Origin: Hyphomicrobiaceae bacterium UBA4118 | GTDB lineage: Bacteria > Pseudomonadota > Alphaproteobacteria > Rhizobiales > Methyloligellaceae | Direction of reading: 5' to 3' | Assembly: GCA_002383105.1 (NCBI GenBank) | Contig: DFXC01000136.1 | Coordinates: forward strand, 1,092-24,130 | DNA: 23,039 bases | Shown here: positions 7,688 to 15,847 of the stretch, in pieces | Layout: every line of letters starts with the position of its first letter | Position numbering within the stretch: position 1 is the stretch's first letter | Program-made: the position numbers and the translations under genes | The notes under the pieces: generated by a model | The model's database searches: none | What the model saw: the letters and a program-made list of their open reading frames with translations, nothing else | Told to the model about the DNA's origin: nothing

Positions 7688-8670
7688 GCAAGAGCAAGCA
7701 GCGGAAGCCGACCGCCTTCAGGGTGGAAGACGTCGAGCTGTTCGAGCCGTCGGTTTCGCCCGCACCGATTGTGACGGAGACCGCGCCACTCCCGGTGCCT
7801 CGCGTGCGCGCCATGCCCGATCTCGGCCGCGGGCTTCGCTGGGGAACCATCCTCATAGGCGCCCTTGGCGGGCTGGTCAGCCTCGCCGCCTCGCTCTGGC
7901 TCTACGACTGGGCGCTGTCGCTGATCGCGCGGGACGACTGGATCGGCTGGGCGGCCGTCGGGCTGCTGGGTCTCGTCTTCTTCGCGCTGTTGATGATCAT
8001 CCTTAGAGAGGCGGCGGGGCTCGCGCGGCTTGGGCGTCTCGGCAAGATCCGCCACGAGGCCGACGACGCCGCGCGCCAGAACGACAAGCCGCTTGCCATG
8101 GATGTCGCGGCGAGGCTGAAGCGCCTCTATGGCGTCCGCAAGGACCTCACCTGGGGTCTCGCGCGGCTCGCCGAGTATGAGCACGACATCATGAATGCCG
8201 ATGAGCTGTTGCGGCTCTCAGAGCGGACCCTCGTCGCGCCGCTCGACCCCTACGCGCGGGGCATCGTTGCCGCGTCGGCCAAGCGTGTGTCGGTGGTGAC
8301 GGCGGTGAGCCCCGGCGCGCTGATCGACATGTTGTTCGTCGGGACGGAGAATCTGCGCATGCTGCGCCGGCTCGCCACCCTTTACGGAGCGCGGCCCGGC
8401 ACGCTGTCGCTGCTCAAGCTCGCCCGCATGGTGCTGACCCATATCGTGCTGACCGGCGGCATCGCGCTCGGCGACGACGTCATCCAGCAGGTGATCGGCC
8501 ACGGACTGACCGCCAAGCTCTCGGCGCGCCTCGGCGAGGGCCTGTTCAACGGGGCGCTGACCACGAGGATCGGCATCGCGGCCATCGATGTGTGCCGGCC
8601 GCTGCCCTATATCGAGAGCCAAAGGCCCCGCTTCCGCGAGCTCGTCGCCGAGGTCGCTGGCGTTCGCTGA
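7684..8670 (+). CDS. ycjF: YcjF-like membrane protein (TIGR01620/DUF697 family)
   Basis: The 328-residue product has a hydrophilic N-terminus (VEDVELFEPS), two close membrane spans (about residues 57-78 and 85-105) and a C-terminal region ending in GALTTRIGIAAIDVCRPLPY, typical of the TIGR01620/YcjF family. YcjF is the regular partner of YcjX, and the four-base overlap with it supports a joint function, perhaps recruiting YcjX to the inner membrane. The last codon and stop fall in the left arm of the 8667-8701 inverted repeat. Confidence 0.87.
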   Translation: MSKSKQRKPTAFRVEDVELFEPSVSPAPIVTETAPLPVPRVRAMPDLGRGLRWGTILIGALGGLVSLAASLWLYDWALSLIARDDWIGWAAVGLLGLVFFALLMIILREAAGLARLGRLGKIRHEADDAARQNDKPLAMDVAARLKRLYGVRKDLTWGLARLAEYEHDIMNADELLRLSERTLVAPLDPYARGIVAASAKRVSVVTAVSPGALIDMLFVGTENLRMLRRLATLYGARPGTLSLLKLARMVLTHIVLTGGIALGDDVIQQVIGHGLTAKLSARLGEGLFNGALTTRIGIAAIDVCRPLPYIESQRPRFRELVAEVAGVR

Positions 8671-8701
8671 GAGCGGCTCGCTTCGGCCCGGCCGCTCTCA
8701 G
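8667..8701. terminator. Bidirectional hairpin holding both convergent stop codons
   Basis: A perfect 11-bp inverted repeat, CTGAGAGCGGC (8667-8677) with GCCGCTCTCAG (8691-8701), surrounds a 13-base spacer. The ycjF TGA (8668-8670) is in the left arm and the TGA of the convergent gene (complement of 8698-8700) is in the right arm. No T run follows on either side, so if it ends transcripts it does so weakly or with another factor; mRNA 3'-end protection is an alternative. Confidence 0.55.
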
Positions 8702-9540
8702 CCTAACAGCCGGCAGCCGTCGACAGCGACTTGCTGCGACTGGCCGTCTTTGAATTTGAGCGTTACCGTGATCTTGTCGGCGCAGGCCAGCCCGCCGACG
8801 CTGACGCGGAAGCCCGTCTTCTGCTCGCTCGAGATTTGCGATTGTGGCATGACGGCGGGCGTGTCGAAGTCGTAAGCGACCGCGGCGAGACGCTGCTTCA
8901 CGTCTTCGGGAGGATCGAGCCAAAGCTCGAAGTGATAAAGCGGCCGGCCACGATCCTCGCCCTTGATCTCGGTCGCCTTCGCCTTCACCCAGCCCTCGAC
9001 ATCGCCGCTTGCCGGAAGATGCGCGAGCGGCAGCGCAGGAGGCGGCGCTTCAGGCGCGGCCGGCTCGGCTGGTTTGGCCGGTTCGGCCGAAGCTTCGGCG
9101 GGTCCATCGGGGCTGAGCGGTACCGGCTCGGCCGCGGCCCAGGGAAGCACTTCCCTCCCCGCAGAGTTTGCGGCGAAGGCCTTTCGCTCGGACGGGTCGG
9201 CGTGCTCGCCATCCCACGATGGCTCCTCCGCCAGGCCGTGGAGCCGGGGCTCCCCGCCTGCAGCGGGCGCGTCCTCTCCCTTCGCGGCCGCGGGGGCCGG
9301 TTTGGGTATGCTCCCAATCTCGGGAAGCTTGGCGACAACGGTCTCGCCGCCGTCCTCGGTCGCTCGCGCGACTTGCGCTTGTGGCGTGCGACCGCTCCCA
9401 TCCGCGAAGCGGACGACAACGAGACCCGGAATTCCGACCGCTCCCGCGCCAAGCGCGAGAACAGCCTCGAACGCCACCAAACCCGCAACCAACGCTAGAC
9501 TGATCGTGCGGGCGCCACGGTGGTTGCCCACAGCACGCAT
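8698..9540 (-). CDS. Membrane-anchored protein with probable prokaryotic YEATS (pYEATS) domain
   Basis: The product from ATG 9540 has 280 residues. One N-terminal span (ISLALVAGLVAFEAVLALGA) is followed by a long Ala/Pro/Glu-rich low-complexity linker and a C-terminal globular domain of about 90 residues. That domain, with YHFELWLDPPEDVKQRLAAV, YDFDTP, KTGFRVSVGGLACADKIT and LKFKDGQ, has the beta-rich order W/LWLD - VxYxFxxP - GFrvs - ItVtlkfkDG that I associate with the pYEATS family, a prokaryotic relative of eukaryotic acyl-lysine readers. The membrane anchor suggests the domain sits outside the cytoplasmic membrane. The ribosome site at 9540 is weak; the frame is open to 9675, with ATG 9639 as an alternative. 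Without a profile search the domain call is tentative, but the gene itself is convincing. Confidence 0.6.
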   Translation of the reverse strand: MRAVGNHRGARTISLALVAGLVAFEAVLALGAGAVGIPGLVVVRFADGSGRTPQAQVARATEDGGETVVAKLPEIGSIPKPAPAAAKGEDAPAAGGEPRLHGLAEEPSWDGEHADPSERKAFAANSAGREVLPWAAAEPVPLSPDGPAEASAEPAKPAEPAAPEAPPPALPLAHLPASGDVEGWVKAKATEIKGEDRGRPLYHFELWLDPPEDVKQRLAAVAYDFDTPAVMPQSQISSEQKTGFRVSVGGLACADKITVTLKFKDGQSQQVAVDGCRLLG

Positions 9541-10094
9541 GGAACTACCCGCGAAAACGCCGCAAATGAACCGCGCCAGAGACCCTCTCGCGCGAAGGGA
9601 TGAGTTTAACGATCTTGGGGGCCAAGGGAAGCTCTTCATCCATCCCGCCCCCGGCAATCGGGCGTTCTGCGCCAAGGACAGAATCGGGCCTGCGGCAACC
9701 GGACCCAGGAATGGCTCCCGCTTCTCCGGCTTCTCCGCGTCGTTCGGCCGGGCGAGCGGTGGATAGCGGGGATAAGCCTCTCCTTCCCGGTGCGCCTCTG
9801 CACTTGCTCATGTATGCTTGATTTGTGAGCGGACCGGTTGTGGAAAGTGCCGGTGGAGAAATCCGGCGGCATGGGAAGCAGGCGGAAAACTCACGGGGCA
9901 AGGCAAGCCCAGTGTCGTCCATTGCCATGGGCGGCTGAAGGCGGAGGAATGAGCAAGTGCAAAGTGCCACGGTCTGGCGGCGCCGCCGCAATACCGTGAG
10001 GCGGAACCGACAGGGTACTTTGCGCCGCGCATGCCACCGCTGAATTTGGCTCCGGCCCGGCCAGGGCGGGAACCACGTCGTAGCAACGCGACGC
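9541..10094. other. Non-coding stretch, no feature supported
   Basis: About 550 bases upstream of the pYEATS gene hold no convincing coding region. The minus-strand frames here (for example 9808-10224) have biased, low-complexity translations, no ribosome site and no family resemblance. Part of the region should be the promoter of the pYEATS gene. I looked for RNase P RNA, tmRNA and 6S hallmarks and did not find them. Confidence 0.4.
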
Positions 10095-10269
10095 TAAATA
10101 AGGACCGTGGTCGGGTCACGCCGCCGTTCCATGGGGAACCATGGAGCCGAGCGCGGGACCCAGAGACCGAAAGGTCTCGGCGAGCGCCGGACTGATCGTC
10201 CCGAACGGGCGTGAGGCTCGACATCGCACAGGGAGGCGGGGCCGCAAAGCTCCGCCTTTCCTGTTTTTT
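10095..10269 (+). ncRNA. Candidate structured small RNA ending in an intrinsic terminator
   Basis: A run of local hairpins on the plus strand ends in a terminator. TCCATGG/CCATGGA (10128-10145) closes a GGAA loop. GAGACC/GGTCTC (10163-10178) closes a GAAA tetraloop, a classic GNRA hairpin. The terminator follows at 10231-10269. TAAATA at 10095-10100 is a possible -10, but no good -35 is seen, so the 5' end is a guess. The end lies 65 bases before the lipoprotein start, so a leader RNA for that gene is the alternative. No RNA family was recognised. Confidence 0.4.
10231..10269 (+). terminator. Intrinsic terminator upstream of the lipoprotein gene
   Basis: AGGCGGGGC (10234-10242) pairs with GCTCCGCCT (10249-10257), one G-U pair included, around the loop CGCAAA. 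Three outer pairs extend the stem, and a run of six T follows at 10264-10269. Confidence 0.75.
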
Positions 10270-10334
10270 ACGCCCGTTTCAGCCGCTTATCGCCCCTTTA
10301 GCTCCCGGCACGCGCCCGATAAGATCGCCCCGCC

Positions 10335-10793
10335 ATGGGAGGGACCAATCCAAAGATCGCGGTCTACGCCACCGTCGCCGTCATGGCGGCGCTCTTGCTT
10401 GCGACGCTCTCGGCCTGCGGCGCCGTGCAGCGCTTCAAAGGCCCCAAGGAAGGTGCCTCGACCGAGGCCGAAGCGCGCTACGCAGCGCCTGAGGATCCTC
10501 TAGCGAGGCCCATGCAGGTAGCGTGGACCTCGGCGCGGGCGACCCATTGCGGCTTCGTCTTCAATCCCGATCAGCTCCGATCCGATTTCCTCGCGGCCGA
10601 AGCACGGTCCGGCATACCGCCGGAGCAGATGACGAAGATCGAGCGCGCCTACGACTACACCCGCAAATCGGTACTCGACACCATCAAGGACGATCCCAGC
10701 TATTGCAATACGGCGCGGACCGCAGCGATCAGGCTCGATCTGAACCGCTATCTTACCGGGGACTACGCGCCCACGGCGCGCCTGGCGCGGTGA
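10335..10793 (+). CDS. Small conserved lipoprotein of unknown function
   Basis: A 152-residue protein has a lipoprotein signal: a hydrophobic stretch (VYATVAVMAALLLATL) and the lipobox LSAC with Cys28 as the lipidation site. The mature part contains two further cysteines, in ATHCGFVFNP and DPSYCNTAR, which could form a disulfide, and an amphipathic charged region (PPEQMTKIERAYDYTRKSV). I do not recognise a named family; it resembles uncharacterised exported proteins of Rhizobiales. ATG 10335 is needed to give the signal peptide, although its ribosome site is weak. It converges on the anti-sigma gene, with 16 bases between the stops. Confidence 0.75.
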   Translation: MGGTNPKIAVYATVAVMAALLLATLSACGAVQRFKGPKEGASTEAEARYAAPEDPLARPMQVAWTSARATHCGFVFNPDQLRSDFLAAEARSGIPPEQMTKIERAYDYTRKSVLDTIKDDPSYCNTARTAAIRLDLNRYLTGDYAPTARLAR

Positions 10794-10809
10794 GCGCCGC
10801 TCTTCGCGG

Positions 10810-11730
10810 TTACGGCGCCGGCGCGGGTTCGGTCAGAGGCTTGGGCAGCGGAGAGAAAGGTGGGGTTACCGATCCCGTGGCCTGAGGCGCTTCCTGTGGC
10901 GCAGCCTCAGGAGGCGACGGCGCGGGCGCCTGCTTCTCCTGTCCGATCCTCTGCGCAAGCTGCATCAAGCTCGCCTCGTCCCCCTCTCCTGCAAGGAGAT
11001 AGGCGATGCCGTCTCGAGACCAAGTCACGCTGCCGATGGCGCCGTATTGCTTGAAGACGAGCGCGCCGCTCGCTCCACCCTTCTTGGCGTAGAGCGCGAG
11101 GGGCGCGCCGCTCGCGCCGAGATATAGGAGTTGCGCCAGAGGCTCTTCGCCTGAGCGGAGGAGCTGTGCTCGCACGAAGCGGAACCCCTGGGGCTGAAGG
11201 TCCGGCAACTTGACGCTCGGCCCGATCGCCTGAGTAAGCTGGAAAGCGATGAGGTCCTGATTGCCCTGGCTCTCGAGACCAACCTCCAAGCTCGCGCGGC
11301 TGAGAAGCGCTTGCGCGCGGGCGGCCTCCTCCTGCCACGAGGGAGGAAGGCTTCCCACATAGTCGGGGTCGGTCATGCCGGAAGGATGGCGTGCGAGCTC
11401 AGGCATGACGAGCGGCCAGCCATAGCCGGCCATGGCGAGAACGAGCGCCGCGGCGAGCCCGGCGCCGGCAAGCGCAATCTTGGCAGCGGTGCCCCACTCG
11501 ATGAAGATCCCGGGACGCTGCGGGCTCGACTTCGCCGCGACCTCGGCCTCTTCGCCGGCGAGGATCGCCTCGAAGGCCGCCTCGAGGCGGCTATGGGCAT
11601 CCTTCAGCGCATCGACGCGGCGGGCGATGACGTCGTCTTGTGCGAGCACCTTCTCCACCGCGCGGGTCTGTTTGCGTGCCAGCTGTCCGTCGACATAGGC
11701 AACGAGCAGTTCGTCGCTGAGTTCGGTCAT
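10810..11730 (-). CDS. Transmembrane anti-sigma factor
   Basis: The 306-residue protein starts with LSDELLVAYVDGQLARKQTR, the helical opening typical of anti-sigma factors partnered with ECF sigmas (consensus like LLAYVDGEL). It lacks the His-x3-Cys-x2-Cys zinc motif of the ZAS group. One membrane span follows at about residues 80-105 (AAKIALAGAGLAAALVLAMA), then a large domain of about 165 residues, probably periplasmic, and a Pro/Ala-rich tail. The start codon overlaps the stop of the upstream sigma gene as ATGA, so the pair is translationally coupled. By analogy it would hold the sigma factor at the membrane until an envelope signal releases it; the signal is unknown. Confidence 0.82.
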   Translation of the reverse strand: MTELSDELLVAYVDGQLARKQTRAVEKVLAQDDVIARRVDALKDAHSRLEAAFEAILAGEEAEVAAKSSPQRPGIFIEWGTAAKIALAGAGLAAALVLAMAGYGWPLVMPELARHPSGMTDPDYVGSLPPSWQEEAARAQALLSRASLEVGLESQGNQDLIAFQLTQAIGPSVKLPDLQPQGFRFVRAQLLRSGEEPLAQLLYLGASGAPLALYAKKGGASGALVFKQYGAIGSVTWSRDGIAYLLAGEGDEASLMQLAQRIGQEKQAPAPSPPEAAPQEAPQATGSVTPPFSPLPKPLTEPAPAP

Positions 11731-12290
11731 GATGGTCCCTTGCTAGGCCCTTCCGGGTAAAGCGTTTCGATGGTGGCCCCCGACGGCGTTAGCGCGCGCG
11801 AGCTCAGCCGGTCGGCGAGAGCGGCGCTGATGCGGACCAGCCGCACGCCGATGGTGTCGGCGGGAACGTCGAGCACGCGCCCCGCATCGATGTGGTCGAA
11901 CCTCTCGCCATAGACGAGGAGCAGGGTGAGGCGTTGCTGCGGCGGCAAGTTGCCGAGGAAGCCTGCCGTCAAGCCGTCGACCTCCGCACCCCCCTCCTTG
12001 CCGAAGAGAAGCTCGAAGCTCGCGTCGTCCGTCTTCGCCTGGCCCATGGGATCGGCGTGGCCGCGGAGCTCATTGAGCCAATGCCGATAGAGCTCGGCGA
12101 AGGCCCAACGATCGAGCGCCGTGCCCCGCTGGTAACGGTGCTGCTCGGCGAGCATGCGCTGAAGTGCCCGGCCGAGGAGTGCCGTGCCTTCCCTGCGCGC
12201 GCCGACCATGAGGCCAGCAAAACGCTTAAGCCGCGGCAGCAGGGCAATGAGGCCGGGCCGTATGGAGTCGTGGAATTCCTCTGCCTGCAC
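11727..12290 (-). CDS. Diverged ECF-like RNA polymerase sigma factor
   Basis: From GTG 12290 the product has 187 residues. Region 2 resembles ECF sigmas (LIALLPRLKRFAGLMVGAR, later TALDRWAFAELYRHWLNELR). Region 4 reads LPPQQRLTLLLVYGERFDHI then VLDVPADTIGVRLVRISAAL, a recognisable helix-turn-helix. The usual acidic DDLVQD-type motif of region 2 is replaced by GTALLGRALQRML, so promoter melting or core contacts may differ. GTG 12290 is chosen for the purine-rich GGGGGGA about 8 bases upstream and because homology begins right after it; the frame stays open to 12407. It is coupled to the anti-sigma gene by a 4-base overlap. Sigma/anti-sigma pairs usually control themselves, but I found no clear matching promoter upstream. 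Confidence 0.78.
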   Translation of the reverse strand: MQAEEFHDSIRPGLIALLPRLKRFAGLMVGARREGTALLGRALQRMLAEQHRYQRGTALDRWAFAELYRHWLNELRGHADPMGQAKTDDASFELLFGKEGGAEVDGLTAGFLGNLPPQQRLTLLLVYGERFDHIDAGRVLDVPADTIGVRLVRISAALADRLSSRALTPSGATIETLYPEGPSKGPS

Positions 12291-12467
12291 CTGATCGTCC
12301 CCCCGCCGCTTGGGTGAGTGCTGGCCGCGCGGGAACACCCCACGCGAATCAAAAGGATAGCATATTTGGCGAGGGGCAGAGCCGGCCGCCCTTAAGGCAA
12401 TCGGCAAAAAGCGCTTGCGTCAGGCGCCAAGCTGCCCAATCTTTGCGCAAGTAGGGGGATATTGTCC

Positions 12468-13488
12468 ATGTCCGTCGTACCCCACGGCTCGGATCAGACG
12501 GAGTCGCAGCCCGTCGCGCCGGCGCGTCAAAGATGCAACGAGCGCCATCGCCCGGACGAAAGACGCGACAGCTAACGCGCTCGTCGAAGCGTGGTCGAAG
12601 ATGGTTGGCCGCAAGCCTAAAGCAAATCACGAGGCGAGCAAGGCCCGCACCGCGGAGCGCATCGCACGCCTTGCCGACAAGACGAAAGCTCGAACCACGA
12701 CCGCGGTAGCCGCGAGCAAGGTCGGGCTCGCGCGCGCCGTCGAGATCGGGCGCGAGAACGTCTTGCCCGAGCTCGAGCGCACGGGCGCCATACTGAAGGA
12801 GCGCACGCGTCCCGAGCGGCTGCGGCACGACTACCGCGAATATCTCATCAAGCTGCACGCGCAGGTGCTCGACCGTCACACGGAGTCGCTCTTCTTCGTG
12901 CCGACCAAGGACCACGTGCCGCTCAAGGGCCTGACCATACGCGGCGACAATCGGCAGTATGGCCACGACTACCGGCCTTCGCCTTGCAGCCTGTTCGCCT
13001 GGACGCTCGCCTCGATCGACTACGATCTCTCGCGGCTCACCTTCGTCGATTACGGCGCGGGCAAGGGACGCGTGCTGCTGCTCGCCGCCGAGCATCCTTT
13101 CGCGGCAATCGGCGGCATCGAGTTCGCTGAGGAACTGCACGACAACGCGATCATGAACCTCGCGCAGTTCCCGCGCAGCCGCATGAAATGCCGCAATGTG
13201 GAATGCGTGCTCGACGATGCGAGCGCGCTCGGGCCGCCTGAGGGAGAGTCGGTCCACTACTTCTTCAACCCGTTCGCGCGGGAGGTCTTCGCCGAGGTCC
13301 TGCACAACCTCGTCGTCTCCTACCGGAAGCGGCCGCGCCGGCTCTATCTGATCCTCATCGATCCGGTGGCGACGGATCTCGTCGACGACAGCGGCGTGTT
13401 CATGCGGCTTGAGCTGCCCCTGCCCGAGCGCATCAAGGTGAAGCTGTTCAGCCCTTACGAGATCGCGCTTTACCGCTCGTTGGCCTAA
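12468..13488 (+). CDS. SAM-dependent methyltransferase, probable N-terminal frameshift
   Basis: The main domain has a class I methyltransferase core: motif I FVDYGAGKGRVLLLA, then IGGIEFAEELHDNAI (motif II with the ribose-binding acidic residue) and a later SVHYFFNPFAREVF in the position of motif IV. The substrate is unknown. ATG 12468 has an excellent ribosome site (AGGGGGA about 9 bases upstream), but its frame stops after 36 codons at 12576-12578. The long frame, from about 12530 to 13488, reads smoothly (VKDATSAIARTKDATANAL) and has no good start of its own; its first ATG is at 12601. One extra base near 12520-12535 would join the two. Either the gene is frameshifted (real or sequencing error), or translation begins at 12601 to give 295 residues. 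An N-terminal Ala/Lys/Arg-rich helical segment precedes the enzyme core. Confidence 0.72.
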
Positions 13489-13503
13489 CGGCGAAGAGCC
13501 AGG

Positions 13504-14861
<1,358 letters not shown>

Positions 14862-15032
14862 GACATTGGCGGGCTGAGCTGTCATCCAATCTTGGGGACC
14901 GGGCAGCGGCTGACACCCGCGCCCGAAAGATGAAGGCGCGAGAAGGGAATGTCCACTCGCGGCCCGTGCTCTATAGGGCAATTGAAAGTGAGACTCCAGC
15001 GCCTTCAAGGCGCGCGCTCAAGGGTCAGCGGG

Positions 15033-15431
15033 TTAGCGGTCCTTGAGCAGCGACCCGATATAGGTCTCGGCCTCGGCCAACGAGGATTCGACGTCGCGGA
15101 GGCTGAGCGCCCGGGAGCTCGCCAGATCCTCGCCCGAGAGCGCCTCGGCGCGTTCGGCGGCCTCCGCCGTGCGCCAGGCGCCGATCGCCCGTGCCGACCC
15201 TTTGAGCGAATGGGCGGCGTCCTTCCAGTCCTTGTCGGACTGGGCCGTTTTGAGGCGTTCGAGATAGAGCAGGGATTGTGTGCAGAACAGCTCGAGCACC
15301 TCCCGCTCAAGCTCGCGCTCGCCAAGGGTGTAGCGCGACAGATGCACGAGATCGACGGGCCGCACGGACCCCTTCCGCACCGCGGGGCTCTGCCCGCTTT
15401 CGACCCAGGCCGCCGCCATTTCGCTCGCCAT
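15033..15431 (-). CDS. Single-domain histidine phosphotransfer (Hpt) protein
   Basis: A 132-residue helical protein contains the Hpt motif AAHSLKGSARAIGA with phosphoacceptor His74, followed by an amphipathic helix (AAERAEALSGEDLAS) that completes the four-helix bundle. Hpt proteins relay phosphate between receiver domains. No histidine kinase or response regulator is adjacent; CckA, about 13 kb away, normally uses ChpT, a different fold. A strong ribosome site (GAGGGGAG) lies 6 bases before ATG 15431. Confidence 0.85.
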   Translation of the reverse strand: MASEMAAAWVESGQSPAVRKGSVRPVDLVHLSRYTLGERELEREVLELFCTQSLLYLERLKTAQSDKDWKDAAHSLKGSARAIGAWRTAEAAERAEALSGEDLASSRALSLRDVESSLAEAETYIGSLLKDR

Positions 15432-15847
15432 GCCGTTCTCCCCTCGTTGTTCGGTATCCGGCGCCTAGTCCTCAAGTCCGATTGGGACGCTTTTTAGGTG
15501 CACTACGGCAGGAGGCGAGGTGATTGTGTGATGGCCTCCACCGGCGAGACCGTTACCTTCCTGCAACCACGGCCTCCCCTCTTACGTGATTCGCACCCTC
15601 TGGGCACCAGATTCTGCCAGCAATATGAAAGTCTTATCGCGCGTAAACCATACTCACCGATTAAACTTTTTTTAGCCCTAAAAATTCGTTAACGATGAAG
15701 GGAGACGGGGGAATGCGTCGGGGGCCCTTCCGGATAGACTCGTCTTGAAGCTAACGCGGTGCCCGCTGACGTTACGCGCCGCTTCCGGGGTTGGGTGCAG
15801 GGGGCGCAAATTCTCTCATAAGTTTCCGTTGTTGCGAGGAACGCGTT
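15432..15847. other. AT-rich intergenic region upstream of the GPR/RgsE-like gene
   Basis: No gene is supported here. Around 15640-15700 the DNA is strikingly AT-rich for this replicon and holds TTAA-N7-TTAG (15661-15675), one base off the CtrA consensus, and a TTAAC half-site at 15689-15693. Two GATTC sites (15588-15592 and 15610-15614) fit the CcrM methylation motif GANTC. This is the likely promoter region of the large downstream gene, and perhaps of the divergent Hpt gene. The sites are short and could be chance matches. Confidence 0.4.

Noticed and set aside
9838..9910. Sequence resembling part of a cobalamin riboswitch (GCCGGTGGAGAAATCCGGC)
   Set aside because: Only one short element is similar; the B12 box and the rest of the conserved core are missing, and no cobalamin gene follows.
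9808..10224. 138-codon minus-strand frame in the long intergenic region
   Set aside because: Pro/Arg/Ser-rich translation without family resemblance; the region's inverted repeats and terminator fit a non-coding role on the plus strand better.
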